From UBA4582 sp964228885 (GTDB lineage: Bacteria > Pseudomonadota > Gammaproteobacteria > Pseudomonadales > Azotimanducaceae): a DNA stretch of 64,000 nt. Location: assembly GCA_964228885.1 (NCBI GenBank), contig CAXRCG010000203.1, forward strand, positions 15,030 to 79,029, read 5' to 3'. The notes beneath the pieces were generated by a model. That model had not been told where the DNA came from. It ran no database searches and was given only the letters and a program-made list of their open reading frames with translations. A program made the translations under genes and the position numbers. Positions 27,493-37,513 of this stretch are shown piece by piece; the first letter of the stretch is position 1; each line of letters begins with the position of its first letter.

Positions 27493-27852
27493 AGTTTATG
27501 CTCCTAATTTTTTCGTCGTCATTCTAGAGTATCACGTCAACTTTGATCTAGTGTCATCATTGTATCTCTCCAACAACTGCGGGTCGGTTATACAACAAAA
27601 TACCAGAGTAAAAAGATGTCTCTTCGCGTTTTGCACTAGCCGCTCCACTTGCGATGTGGACCAACAAACGTTTATGTAAACTTACTCAAAAGTCTATTGA
27701 TCTTGCTTGCGCTATTTAAGTATATTCTACTCCTCCCATTAACCTTGCTCGTTGCGTGCTGAAGAAAATTTTGCTTACATTCTTAAAGAAACAAAACTTC
27801 ATTAGCTTTTTTAAAGCCAGTCAAAAAAAACACAAAAGAAGGAAATTGTTTA
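27493..27852. other. Intergenic region, divergent promoters
   Basis: Holds the promoters of the carotenoid oxygenase (minus) and the 164-residue hypothetical gene (plus). The plus-strand end is AT-rich. No gene is seen. Confidence 0.5.
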
Positions 27853-28347
27853 GTGTCTAGCTTAGACAGAATCGACTTTATTATTACTGTATGCGAAGCC
27901 GATATGGCACTGTCCTCCGCTGAACGCGAGCGACTCTGCGATCTTCTCTGGCATATGGCGGCTAAAGATAATCCGTACGTTGTGCGAGAAATCCCAACCA
28001 TCAAAACCATGGGGCACCAATTAGACCTCCTAGGTTTGATCAAGGATAAAACCACAACAATTTCTGCGATGATGGATAAAGCAGATTTTGAAGGAGATAC
28101 TTCACTGAGGTCTGTCAGCTGCATTGATGCACTGAAAGACGTCAGCCTTGAGGAATACTTTTTCTGGGTAGGACTTTGTTATCTAACCCTCGCTGCGGAC
28201 CACCAAGAAGACCCGATTGGCAAGAAACTAGAAGAAGCAGAGATTTCTTGCTTAAAGAAAATTATTAGTGCAAACGAAGCGCTCAAAAAAGAATCTTTTG
28301 TCGCTGTAGTCAACCATTCCGTCAAAGTTTTCAAAAACTTGTTATAA
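27853..28347 (+). CDS. Hypothetical helical protein, 164 residues
   Basis: Starts at GTG with AAGGAAAT upstream. The sequence is predicted all-helical, with no signal peptide or membrane segment and a slight TerB-like feel (helical, acidic, with AADHQEDPIGKKLEEAE), but I cannot assign it. It is followed 61 bp later by a 73-residue gene on the same strand. Base composition is more AT-rich than the neighbouring enzyme genes, which may point to an accessory origin. Confidence 0.7.
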   Translation: MSSLDRIDFIITVCEADMALSSAERERLCDLLWHMAAKDNPYVVREIPTIKTMGHQLDLLGLIKDKTTTISAMMDKADFEGDTSLRSVSCIDALKDVSLEEYFFWVGLCYLTLAADHQEDPIGKKLEEAEISCLKKIISANEALKKESFVAVVNHSVKVFKNLL

Positions 28348-28408
28348 CGCCAGTTTCTTCGTCCTACGACCGCCATTTTCTATCTCTAACACTTTACGAG
28401 GATATCAA

Positions 28409-28630
28409 ATGTCCAACATAGATTTAGGGGCTAAAGGATCAGGAATACACGCTAAAAGCCTTTTTACACACGCAAGCATACCGGAACGGCTCTGCGCTGA
28501 CGTTGTTAGTCTAAACGAGGGTGCTATCGCTGCCGGCTTGCTCTCTGACCGCACTTCCTCTGATCAACCTAAAGATGCTGATGCAGCGTGCTTTGATAAA
28601 AACGGATTACGCCACCTACCTCATCACTGA
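28409..28630 (+). CDS. Small hypothetical protein, 73 residues
   Basis: The ATG has GAGGATATCAA upstream, a good ribosome binding site. The product is soluble, begins MSNIDLGAKGSGIHAKSL and has no recognised motif; two Cys and three His are present without a clear metal pattern. It probably shares a transcript with the 164-residue gene. I do not recognise it. Confidence 0.5.
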   Translation: MSNIDLGAKGSGIHAKSLFTHASIPERLCADVVSLNEGAIAAGLLSDRTSSDQPKDADAACFDKNGLRHLPHH

Positions 28631-29042
28631 CAGAATGATCTTCTATCGACATTAGACTATTATACAACTAATATAATTAACTGTTGATTTCAGCAAGACG
28701 CCGCTCGCGAGCGGAAGGAAGATAGAGTTAACAATACACATTGGAAAATCGTTATATCTAAGTTTGTGTCGAAGAGGTATCGCAAACGAAAAATCTGGAA
28801 ATGATTCAGACTTTGAAAAGATAATTGAACATCTTCCGAATACTTACGAAGAACTATTGAATCAGAACTTTTGAGAAAAGAAGCAAGCTACCAACCGGTG
28901 TACTTGAAAGCCATATTTAGCCAAAATTTTTCGACTACTCCTAATATGTCTGGAGCACCGAGTAAGACACATGCTAGAGAGTACTTAGTATAGAACCAAG
29001 ATCATAAAGTCACCGAAACTCTTAACCATTAGGGCTAACAAT
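28631..29042. other. AT-rich interval with an unstarted open frame
   Basis: 412 bases. A plus-strand frame from about 28679 to 28874 is open for 65 codons, ending in an acidic helix-like stretch (FEKIIEHLPNTYEELLNQNF), but has no usable start codon. It may be the tail of a decayed gene. The rest contains the promoter of the symporter gene. Confidence 0.4.
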
Positions 29043-30530
29043 ATGCCAAGCAATAACGATGTTACGCTTTCCCAAGGTAGCAGCGCATACACGGACCGAG
29101 TGCCGCGAAGCCTGAAATTTTTTTACGCAATCGGTGCCTCAGCAGAAACTATTTTTGGCGTTGCATTTAACGCATTTAATTTCTTTTTCTATACCAACAT
29201 TATGGGTGTTCCCGGCACGCTCGCCGGACTGGCCATTACTATTGCGCTTTTTTTTGATGCAATCTCTGACCCACTGATCGGCGCTTGGTCTGATCGATGG
29301 CGATCAAAGCTAGGTAGGCGACACCCTTTTATGTTTGCCGCGCCCCTGCCCGTGATGATTTGCTTGTTCTTTATCTATTCTCCGCCAGCGGCTCTTGGTG
29401 ATATCGGTCTGTTCCTGTGGCTTACAGTGCTGACTGTGCTTATGCGCACTAGCATCACCTTGTTCCACGTCCCGCATCTCGCATTAGGTGCAGAACTGTC
29501 TGCGGATTTTACTGAAAGAACCCGTATCATGAGCCTAAACACCCTATTAGGGGGAGTTGGCGGATACGGCACCTATGTGTTCGCGCTCACATTCTTTTTC
29601 AATAAGACCCCCGAATTCGATAACGGTTTGCTGAACGCCGCGGCTTACCCAAGCCTTGCTATTTCCGCTGCGTTTTTGGGTGGCACAGTGATGTTCGCTT
29701 CTACAATGTTGACACTCAAGGTAATCCCTTTACTACCCCCTATGCATGACAGCGTCGAACGATTTAACTTTTCCAGTTTCTTACTTGACCTAAAATCCGC
29801 ATTGACCAATCGAAATTATTTGATGTTATTAATTGGCTATTTGCTACTTAGTGCAACACTAGGAACTAGAGACACGATTGGTTTACACATGAATACCTAC
29901 TACTGGGAATTAGTGCCGAGCCAAATTCGGTATTTTGCAGTCGCAGGGCTAATAGCCACGCTTTTTGGCTACGCAGTGACCGCCCCTTTACATAATCGCT
30001 TTGAAAAAAAGCCGGTACTTATCGTCGGACTAATCTTCTTGCTCATTTTTGCTACCGCGCCTGTTCTGCTGCGCATTTTGGGGTTGTCTCCTGAAAACGG
30101 TTCCGATGCTTTAGTGCCCATGCTGATGACTTTTTATCTTTTAACACTTATCTTTGGCGTGATTCTGCTGATCAGCGCTATGTCAGCCTTGGCAGATATT
30201 GCTGACGAACACGAACTCAACACCCACCGGCGCCAAGAGGGTATTTTCTATGCTGCAAGATCTTTTTTTGCCAAAGCTTCGTCGGGCTTAGGGCACCTGC
30301 TCGCCGGCATAGCTATCGACCTAATTGATTTTCCTGTTGGCGCAGAACCTGGCACCGTGGACCCTGACACAGTCTTCCGCCTGGGCGTAATCGACGGGCC
30401 AATCGCCGTTATCCCTGGCATCATTGCCGTCTTCTTTTATTTACAATATCGGCTTACAAGAGCCCGACACGAAGAAATTCAGGTTGAACTAAGCAAGCGA
30501 AGAAGCGCGAGTACCGTGACCATGGGTTAA
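29043..30530 (+). CDS. MFS transporter, GPH (MelB-like) cation symporter family
   Basis: A 495-residue polytopic inner-membrane protein with about 12 hydrophobic segments. The family hallmark DAISDPLIGAWSDRWRSKLG followed by RRHPFMFAAP lies near residues 76-105. GPH members move sugars or glycosides with Na+ or H+; bacterial members near catabolic genes often carry other solutes. It is a single gene, followed about 190 bp later by a TetR-RidA-PhyH operon whose substrate it might import (inference). Confidence 0.92.
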   Translation: MPSNNDVTLSQGSSAYTDRVPRSLKFFYAIGASAETIFGVAFNAFNFFFYTNIMGVPGTLAGLAITIALFFDAISDPLIGAWSDRWRSKLGRRHPFMFAAPLPVMICLFFIYSPPAALGDIGLFLWLTVLTVLMRTSITLFHVPHLALGAELSADFTERTRIMSLNTLLGGVGGYGTYVFALTFFFNKTPEFDNGLLNAAAYPSLAISAAFLGGTVMFASTMLTLKVIPLLPPMHDSVERFNFSSFLLDLKSALTNRNYLMLLIGYLLLSATLGTRDTIGLHMNTYYWELVPSQIRYFAVAGLIATLFGYAVTAPLHNRFEKKPVLIVGLIFLLIFATAPVLLRILGLSPENGSDALVPMLMTFYLLTLIFGVILLISAMSALADIADEHELNTHRRQEGIFYAARSFFAKASSGLGHLLAGIAIDLIDFPVGAEPGTVDPDTVFRLGVIDGPIAVIPGIIAVFFYLQYRLTRARHEEIQVELSKRRSASTVTMG

Positions 30531-30724
30531 GGGAGCATCACAGGCTTAACCACCCACTCGCCAATGGCATTTCAAGCGGTTTAAGTTGCGGTGACACCAA
30601 TCGTCGCTACATGACCTTCGGTAACTCTGCGGCAGCCACCACCTGATCGCACTTTTCAAACAAATGTTGAGTTTCTTTTACTTTTTAAATAAGCTCAATT
30701 TCCACCCCATGCTCAATCATCACG

Positions 30725-31360
30725 ATGTACTCATCGCCGACATTTCAACCCATGCGAAAGGCTGCGAAGAAGCGGTATGAACACATACTCGCAACAGCCA
30801 GAGAAATCATCCTAGAGCAAAGATCACTCAGCCAGCTATCGATTCGACGGCTAGCAGAAGAGTCGGGTATTTCAAGGGTGTCGATCTACTATTTCTTTGA
30901 CTCCACAAACCAAATTTTTCAAGTACTTTACGACCAAGCTAGGGATGACTTACAAAACTCTCTCGTTAGCATAATTACCGCTCCATCCCTAGACTGGAAA
31001 GAAATCGTGGCGCGGGTGATGAATCAAGTCATTGAGTACTATCACGAAAACCCGGTAGCTATGGTTTTAAGCCTAACGCCGATCCACTTTGAAGAAGTTG
31101 ATCAGCAAAACCGCGCCTATGCCACGGTGCTACACCGTCACCTAGTGACCCTGTCGGTGTGGGAAGACGACCAACAAACGCTTTCCGCCTGTGAAATTGC
31201 GGTGGATTTGGTCGATGCAGTTCTACGAAAATCATTTATCCAACATGGCTGTATTACTGAGTACTACCATCAGCAAGCACTTATCGCCTTCACTAACTAT
31301 TTTGAGGCAGCGGCGATCAAATCATCTATTTCACCCAACACAAAAGTAGAAATATTATGA
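30725..31360 (+). CDS. TetR/AcrR family transcriptional regulator
   Basis: A 211-residue regulator. The N-terminal helix-turn-helix runs over about residues 14-60, with SIRRLAEESGISRVSIYYFF as the DNA-recognition part. The C-terminal ligand-binding domain is not conserved enough to name a ligand. Its TGA overlaps the ATG of the RidA gene by four bases (ATGA), and the PhyH gene follows 19 bp after that, so it probably controls its own operon. An in-frame ATG ten codons later is an alternative start; neither has a strong binding site. Confidence 0.9.
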   Translation: MYSSPTFQPMRKAAKKRYEHILATAREIILEQRSLSQLSIRRLAEESGISRVSIYYFFDSTNQIFQVLYDQARDDLQNSLVSIITAPSLDWKEIVARVMNQVIEYYHENPVAMVLSLTPIHFEEVDQQNRAYATVLHRHLVTLSVWEDDQQTLSACEIAVDLVDAVLRKSFIQHGCITEYYHQQALIAFTNYFEAAAIKSSISPNTKVEIL

Positions 31361-31749
31361 CGATATCCAAAAAGTTATTTCGAAGTGGTCCTTACGCGGA
31401 CTTTTTTAGCCAAGGCGTTCAGGTAGGAAATTCGCTGCACATGGCGGGACAGGTGGGTACAGATGCAGCTGGTGTTGCACCGAATGATCTTGTCGAGCAA
31501 ATGTCGCTCGCCTATGGGCATGTGCAAAATGTACTCGCTGAGTTCAACGCCACAATGGACAACATCGTTGATGAAACTTGGTTCGTTACTGATATTGAAG
31601 AATGCATGGGGCAGGTCGAAGCCCTATTCGCTGAGCGACAAAGACGCTATGGAAAAATCCCGGAAGTGAGCCAAACCCTCGTTCAAGTGGCTGGTCTGGT
31701 CGACCCCTCTTTCAAAATCGAAATAAAGTGTATCGCCATCACTGACTAA
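31357..31749 (+). CDS. RidA/YjgF family protein, lacking the catalytic arginine
   Basis: A 130-residue Rid-fold protein. True RidA deaminates reactive enamines and imines using a conserved Arg within an ARSxVEV-type motif. Here the matching place reads SQTLVQVAGL, with no Arg, so it is a divergent RidX-type subgroup and may bind rather than hydrolyse its ligand. It is translationally coupled to the upstream TetR gene and followed by a PhyH dioxygenase, suggesting it handles an unstable product of that oxygenase (inference). Confidence 0.88.
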   Translation: MTISKKLFRSGPYADFFSQGVQVGNSLHMAGQVGTDAAGVAPNDLVEQMSLAYGHVQNVLAEFNATMDNIVDETWFVTDIEECMGQVEALFAERQRRYGKIPEVSQTLVQVAGLVDPSFKIEIKCIAITD

Positions 31750-31768
31750 ACCCCAAGGGAGAATACCG

Positions 31769-32668
31769 ATGCCCCAACTTCAACATTTACCGGCGGATGC
31801 CGATGCAGAAAAGATTGTAGCGGCCATAAAGACAGATGGCGCTGTTATCCTGGACGGTGTCATTAGTCCCGAATTTGTGGCTGCCTTGCGCGAAGAAACT
31901 GATCCCTATATGGACCATACAAGTGACGGAAGAGATAGTTTCGCAGGGTATAAAACTACCCGTACGGGCGGTCTCATGGTGAGATCGGCTAAATGTCGCG
32001 ACCTGATCGAGCACGCCACGATTCTTAATCCCTGCCGCATGTATCTCGCGCCTTACTGCGAGCGCGTGCAACTGCATCTAAGCCAGATTATTCGTATACG
32101 CCCAGGCGAAACCGCACAAACTATCCATCGAGATCGCTGGGCTTGGGGCGCTCACTTGGCTCATGTAGAACCCCAGTTCAACACTATTTGGGCTTTGACA
32201 GACTTCACCTCTGAAAACGGTGCAACGCAGGTAGTACCGGGAAGCACGTCTTGGCCGGATGATCAAAAAGCTGAGCCACATCAAGTAACGCAGGCTGAGA
32301 TGAAAGCTGGCTCCGTACTAATCTACTCAGGCTCAGTATTTCACGGCGGGGGCAAGAACAGCAGTGACGGTGACCGCATTGGTTTAAATATTACCTATGC
32401 ACTTGGTTGGTTGCGGCAGGAAGAAAATCAGTACCTAAGTTGCCCTCCAGAGCTAGCAAAGGATCTTAACCCTACTTTGCAAGAACTTGCGGGGTACGCA
32501 ATGGGGCAATATGCCTTGGGGTACTACACTCCGCCCGGCGCTCCTGGTGAAATGCCAGAAGTTGTGCCACCGGAGTTCGCCCTAGGCATCGACACCGACG
32601 GCTCTACTTTGGGCGGCATGGGTGACCAAGCCGCGCTCAAAAAGACATTGGATATAGGGAACAACTAA
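31769..32668 (+). CDS. PhyH-family Fe(II)/2-oxoglutarate dioxygenase, operon-borne paralogue
   Basis: A 299-residue enzyme with the ligands His120-x-Asp122 (TIHRDRWAW) and His192 (FHGGGKNS), and Arg203 as a candidate 2-oxoglutarate anchor. It has the canonical HxD, unlike two of the shorter paralogues. The ATG has AAGGGAG upstream. It is the last gene of TetR-RidA-PhyH. It shares the C-terminal LGWLRQEENQYL segment with the other PhyH paralogues, showing common descent. The substrate is unknown. Confidence 0.91.
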   Translation: MPQLQHLPADADAEKIVAAIKTDGAVILDGVISPEFVAALREETDPYMDHTSDGRDSFAGYKTTRTGGLMVRSAKCRDLIEHATILNPCRMYLAPYCERVQLHLSQIIRIRPGETAQTIHRDRWAWGAHLAHVEPQFNTIWALTDFTSENGATQVVPGSTSWPDDQKAEPHQVTQAEMKAGSVLIYSGSVFHGGGKNSSDGDRIGLNITYALGWLRQEENQYLSCPPELAKDLNPTLQELAGYAMGQYALGYYTPPGAPGEMPEVVPPEFALGIDTDGSTLGGMGDQAALKKTLDIGNN

Positions 32669-33071
32669 CTTATCCACTTGCCGTTGATTTCTATGCGCTA
32701 ACAGGTTCGCTCGGTTCTGCGCCCATAAGATATAGACGATCAAAATCCTACTAACACTCATGCCGCCAACATGCTCGAACTCGAATGCGTGTTGGAGTCG
32801 CTGAGTCTAGGCTAAACGTGCCGAGCACTGACTTGTCTGACTTGGACCTGCCGCCCTGCTCTCACCCAAATTAGAAGACGCTAGTAGTCTGCAATTTGCG
32901 ACGATCTCTCAAATCTAAGGTGCAATCTGGTGATGACCTCCCCAGCTCCGCTACAGCTTGTTTGTCAAGGCGTCTTTTGTTAGTGTGAATTTCGTCGCGC
33001 GACTTTACGTGTGGGGCAAACAGCTAGAAGTTATGAGGTATCACGCAATAAAAAAATAATCAGGAGTCCTT
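32669..33071. other. Intergenic region, nothing identified
   Basis: 403 bases between the PhyH gene and a small membrane protein gene on the same strand. I see no gene; the last 50 bases should hold the promoter of the next gene. Confidence 0.5.
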
Positions 33072-33401
33072 ATGAGCTTTAATCAAATTATGCCCGCACT
33101 GGGTGTTCTCGTGGCAATCATCTCTGTATTTGTGCCTTTGGAGTGGTGGCCTTTAATACTGTTAGCCATCGGTCTAATACAAGGTTTTGGAGCACCAGAA
33201 GAAGATCCCACAACCATACTCATGGTGGTGGTCGCCGCAGTCGCTTTCCCCACCATTGCAAATAGCTTAGACGCAATTCCTGTGGTAGGCGGATATCTAA
33301 ACACCATTATTGACCATTTCGCGATCGCCATCGGCGGTTATGCTATTGCCCATTTAGTTTGGGATCTGAAAAACAGGATCATGCCAGCAGCTGCTGATTA
33401 A
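33072..33401 (+). CDS. Hypothetical membrane protein, 109 residues
   Basis: The ATG has CAGGAG upstream. Hydrophobic segments lie at about residues 8-38 (possibly two helices with a WWPL turn), 49-66 and 78-98, followed by a short basic tail. No family was recognised. It is single, with a hairpin after its stop codon. Confidence 0.72.
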   Translation: MSFNQIMPALGVLVAIISVFVPLEWWPLILLAIGLIQGFGAPEEDPTTILMVVVAAVAFPTIANSLDAIPVVGGYLNTIIDHFAIAIGGYAIAHLVWDLKNRIMPAAAD

Positions 33402-33413
33402 TCCAAAACAGGG

Positions 33414-33436
33414 TTGGGCGCTGAACAGGCGCTCAA
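33414..33436 (+). terminator. Hairpin after hypothetical membrane protein gene
   Basis: TTGGGCGC and GCGCTCAA form an 8-bp stem (one G-U) around a 7-nt loop, 13 bp past the stop codon. The following sequence has only a weak T-run, so efficiency is uncertain. Confidence 0.5.
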
Positions 33437-33512
33437 CTCTATGTTTTGCAAGCAGGTTTAACCCGTCAGCGTCAACGTCCCTCCCTGTCAGAAGACAGAT
33501 CTATAATAAGCC

Positions 33513-36500
33513 TCAACGCCACCAAAGTTTGGGGGCAGGTCTATCACCCGTGACCTGTTCAGCTAGCGTATCGGATCTGTATAACCTTCCATTGATCATG
33601 ACATGACTCACGTCATCTGAGTATTCAATGTTTTCCAATGGGTTTTCCCTCAAAATCACCAGGTCAGCAAGCTTACCAGCTTCGATAGAACCTAGATCTG
33701 CATCCATGCCGAGGTACGATGCCGGATGAATAGTCGCCGCTGATAACGCCTGCATCGGAGACATGCCGCCACGCACAAAGCTCCACATTTCCCAATGACT
33801 CGCCAACCCCTCGCGCTGACCATGCGCTCCAATATTGACCGTCACCCCGTTATCCAACAACGTTTTCGCCACAGCAGCAGCATCATCATCACGAAACTCT
33901 GATTCTGGCGCCATCACTCGCCGAACACTACGAGGTCTAAGCACTGAGGGTGGAACGAAATTCGAGAGTATCGGATGCTCCCAAACATTGTATTTCTGGT
34001 AGTAGTAGTCTTCAGATGTCAAACCGCCGTACGTAACCACCAGCGTTGGCGTGTACCCGACGTTGGTTGCTCGCCACAACTGGGTGACATCATCATACAT
34101 TTTTAATGCGGGAACGTTATGTTCAATACCGGTGCTACCATCTACCACGAGGTTCATATCCATGTGGTACAAAGATCCTCCTTCGGCAACAACAAACATG
34201 TTCTCCTGGCGAGCAGCTTCAATAACCTGTTGGCGCTGTTCTCTGCGCGGCTGGTTGTAGTTTTTAATACTAATCGCACCCTGTGCTTTCAGGCGGCGAA
34301 TGTGCGATAGCGCATCTTCAACCGAATCAACCGGCGCAAACCTACGACTCTTTGCACCGTAAACGATTTCACCAGTCGAGAAGATCCGCGTTGATAAAAT
34401 TTGTCCGGTGTTTGTGTATTCGGCTGAAGCAAATGCGAGTTTTGCTGAACTGGACGGGTTGTGCTGGGTTGTTACCCCAAGCGCCAAATGCGCAAGCGTG
34501 TTCCAATTATTCTCAACAATGATCTCACCTTCGCCGTAACGACCATGCGCATGAGCATCAATAATACCGGGGATAATGGTCTTACCCTTTGCATCAACTA
34601 TCCGGGCTCCAGCGGGCACTTCAACTTCATCAGACGCTCCGACGGCTTCAATACGGTTTTCACTGACGATGATTGTTCCTGATTCAATTACATTACGTTC
34701 AGCATTCATTGTGATGATACGGGCATGAGTCAGCGCCACTGTACCGCTCGGCTTTGCCGTTTCAAATTGCATCGACAAATTGATGATTTCAGTCGCGTTC
34801 TCTTCGGTGAATGGCGAATCACCCAGCGTAACTGTCGTCATTTCCGGCCCGGTGGACCAGCTAAGACTATTTTCGCTAGACCAATTCAAATAAATCCCAC
34901 CATTTACACTCAGCTTTTTTGTCGGCAGCGAGTTTACTTCGGGGCCAAGCGGGGTTGAATTACCTGTCTGCTGCATCGGGCTAACAAACACCTGATAATG
35001 CTCTCGGAATGCCACCCACCTATTATTCGGTGAAACACGAAATTGAGTCGCCAGAAGGCCATTAGCCACCTCACGAACATTGTTGCCTGTCGCGTCCATC
35101 ACAAACAAACCAGTCTTTGCTGTATCGCTATTACGTCCGGTTGGTCGTTTTCGATACGTAAAATAAATGTTTTCTCCGACAAAGTGCGCATCCGCACCAT
35201 CCCGTCTCAGAAAGGTGTTTTCACCATTTTTTAGATTAAGCAGATAGAGACCCGGCCGTTCGCCAAAAGCACCGTGCCGAAGCCTACCGCCACTTAATTT
35301 TCTATACACTAGGTGTTCGCCATCACTCGAGATACTTGGCTCGACATAATGGCCCTTGGCTTCAATCAGCGTTCTAGATTTACCCTGCTTAAGGTCGATA
35401 CGCTTCAACGTCGCAAGCGCATCATCATGCCAGTGCATATATACCAAATGATCGCTGTCGGGAGCCCAAACGGGATAGTATTCAAAACCGGTTTTATGCT
35501 CAGTCAGGCGCACCGGTTGTTCGTCGCCTTGCTTGATATAGAGCTTCCCTAAAGACTCAAACACAACCGCACTACCATCCGGAGATCTGGTCGCAAATCG
35601 AACCATCTTGGTAGAAAACGTGTCGGGCGATACCGCTATTGTTGGCGATGGCGCCTCAAAAAACTCTCGACTGTGTTGAATTCTGAAAGGAATTTCAACA
35701 GGCTCAGTGCCACCCAGTCCAACTCGCCAAATTTTACCGCTAGCCCAATAAACGATTTCATTCGAATCCGGCATCCAAGCCATGCTAGGGTAAAAGCCAT
35801 AAACAGCCCAGGTTTCCTGCATATCAGGATCCAGCCCAGACACAATTAAAGACTCCACCCCCGTTTCTAGATTCTTAACAAAAAGACTTGAATCACCTCC
35901 TACTCGACGGATAAAAGCGAGACGCGTTCCATCGGGAGAAGGCGTTGGTCGTACCGACCCGCCGACACCCCTGACCGCCGTAGACACTTCACCGGTTCGG
36001 AGTTCAACGCGCTTAATTTGAAAAATTTCCTTATTACTGTCCTGACGATAGACGAACATATTCCCTGGAGACACGTTCTGGGTATAGTACAAATAATTGC
36101 CATCTGGGCTAAAAGCAGGTTCACCCAATTCTTTTTGGAAAGCGGGAGACGGTCTCTTGACAAGCTGAACGCCACCACTGGAGTCTTTATCGGATTCGAC
36201 ATGGTAGAGCCAAACCTCTCCGGTCCCGAGTGAGCGCGAAGTCGTAAAGTGTTTTCTTGCTGCAATGAATTGACTATCCGGGCTCCAGATCGGACTGTTT
36301 ACTAATCTGAAGGATTCATACGTGAGCTGCCGCGACTCGCCCGATGCCCGGTTCATCACCCACAAATTGTCACCACCCGCGCGGTCGGATACATAGGCAA
36401 TTGAACGTCCATTCGGGCTGTATTGCGGATGAATATCCCAAGCAATGCCCTCGGTGAGAGGTTTCGCATCTCCCCCGGAAATCGGCATTTCGTAGATATC

Positions 36501-36731
36501 TCCAAGTAGATCGAACGCTAGGTGTTCACCATCTGGAGATACCGTTAAACTCATCCATGTACCTTCATCGACATTGATATCAACGCTTGATGCATCAACG
36601 CTGAAATTCGGCTTGTCGACCGCCCAGATTTTCGATTCTTCTAGGGCCAAGGTGCTAGTCCCCCAACTGATCAGCAGGAAAAATCGAGCCCAATACCACA
36701 GACAGTAATTCATTATGCGTCGCCTTTTCAT
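33513..36731 (-). CDS. Exported TolB-type beta-propeller plus amidohydrolase fusion
   Basis: A protein of about 1072 residues. The N-terminus (MKRRRIMNYCLWYWARFFLL, then ISWGTSTLALEES) is a signal peptide. Residues about 50-640 contain many WD40-like PD40/TolB repeats (SPDGEHLAF, SPNGRSIAY, SPDSQFIA). The last 400 residues are an amidohydrolase with the metal motif IIDAHAHG, a later HNVPALK and NIGAHGQREG, and the C-terminal signature GSIEAGKLADLVIL. Family members act on imidazolone-like, peptide or other amide substrates; the propeller may gate access. Periplasmic location is expected. The start between 36731 and an in-frame ATG at 36713 is uncertain. Confidence 0.9.
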   Translation of the reverse strand: MKRRRIMNYCLWYWARFFLLISWGTSTLALEESKIWAVDKPNFSVDASSVDINVDEGTWMSLTVSPDGEHLAFDLLGDIYEMPISGGDAKPLTEGIAWDIHPQYSPNGRSIAYVSDRAGGDNLWVMNRASGESRQLTYESFRLVNSPIWSPDSQFIAARKHFTTSRSLGTGEVWLYHVESDKDSSGGVQLVKRPSPAFQKELGEPAFSPDGNYLYYTQNVSPGNMFVYRQDSNKEIFQIKRVELRTGEVSTAVRGVGGSVRPTPSPDGTRLAFIRRVGGDSSLFVKNLETGVESLIVSGLDPDMQETWAVYGFYPSMAWMPDSNEIVYWASGKIWRVGLGGTEPVEIPFRIQHSREFFEAPSPTIAVSPDTFSTKMVRFATRSPDGSAVVFESLGKLYIKQGDEQPVRLTEHKTGFEYYPVWAPDSDHLVYMHWHDDALATLKRIDLKQGKSRTLIEAKGHYVEPSISSDGEHLVYRKLSGGRLRHGAFGERPGLYLLNLKNGENTFLRRDGADAHFVGENIYFTYRKRPTGRNSDTAKTGLFVMDATGNNVREVANGLLATQFRVSPNNRWVAFREHYQVFVSPMQQTGNSTPLGPEVNSLPTKKLSVNGGIYLNWSSENSLSWSTGPEMTTVTLGDSPFTEENATEIINLSMQFETAKPSGTVALTHARIITMNAERNVIESGTIIVSENRIEAVGASDEVEVPAGARIVDAKGKTIIPGIIDAHAHGRYGEGEIIVENNWNTLAHLALGVTTQHNPSSSAKLAFASAEYTNTGQILSTRIFSTGEIVYGAKSRRFAPVDSVEDALSHIRRLKAQGAISIKNYNQPRREQRQQVIEAARQENMFVVAEGGSLYHMDMNLVVDGSTGIEHNVPALKMYDDVTQLWRATNVGYTPTLVVTYGGLTSEDYYYQKYNVWEHPILSNFVPPSVLRPRSVRRVMAPESEFRDDDAAAVAKTLLDNGVTVNIGAHGQREGLASHWEMWSFVRGGMSPMQALSAATIHPASYLGMDADLGSIEAGKLADLVILRENPLENIEYSDDVSHVMINGRLYRSDTLAEQVTGDRPAPKLWWR

Positions 36732-36965
36732 ATCGGTCTTTGAAAGCATAGCGATATTAATCAAGTTATCAATTAATCCTTGTCGCAGTTCCAATAAACT
36801 CAAACTGACCCTGGGCATCCTAAACGGTATATTTCCAGTTTTTTGCTCACGACCGGCCTGTCAACGCGATGATGTTAGCTTGAACCCTCAAAGGCAGCCG
36901 AGTTGATCAGCCTGAATGATAACTGTTAGTCTAAAATGCGTTTTCCAAACATCATGGAGGTGACA

Positions 36966-37361
36966 ATGAAGCAGCAGCGCGTAAACACCGGATGGGCATG
37001 GGCAAAAAAATTAAATATTCCAGCTGGTGCTAAGCTGGGCGATACGGTTTATCTCTCTGGCATCTGTTCGCTGGACGATGCAGGTAACGTAGTAGCAAAG
37101 GGCGATGTCTACGGCCAGTCGAAGCGAACTTTCGAGAATATCGAAGAGGCCCTGGGCTGCGCAGGCGCGACCATGGCAGACGTGGTTAAAATTACCACTT
37201 ACCTGACTGATATCTCTACCTATAAGGATTTCGCCAGGGCCCGCACCGAAGCTTTCCCAGATGGCGTACCAGCCAGCACTGCTGTTGCTACCCCTGCCCT
37301 CGTCATGCCAGAGCTGTTGGTCGAGGTCGAAGCCATGGCAGTCATTGGTAGCGGTAGCTAA
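36966..37361 (+). CDS. RidA/YjgF family protein, second cytosolic copy
   Basis: 131 residues starting at ATG 36966, which has a near-perfect GGAGGTGA six bases upstream. The Rid fold is clear (GAKLGDTVYLSGICSLDDAG; KITTYLTDISTYKDFARART). The catalytic Arg position reads PASTAVATPAL, so Arg is missing here as well, placing it outside the classical RidA group. It is divergent from the amidohydrolase gene and convergent with the POT transporter. It may process an intermediate from one of those pathways (inference). Confidence 0.9.
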   Translation: MKQQRVNTGWAWAKKLNIPAGAKLGDTVYLSGICSLDDAGNVVAKGDVYGQSKRTFENIEEALGCAGATMADVVKITTYLTDISTYKDFARARTEAFPDGVPASTAVATPALVMPELLVEVEAMAVIGSGS

Positions 37362-37513
37362 TAGATGGCCTGAGTACGTGATAATGCTGTTCTGAAACCT
37401 TACTTTGCGGGAATTGATCAACGGCCGCTACCTTGATCCTGCTCTATAAGAGGACATAGCACGCCTAAAAGCCACCCGTGGAAATTCAACCAACCAAATC
37501 CATGCAGCAGCAC

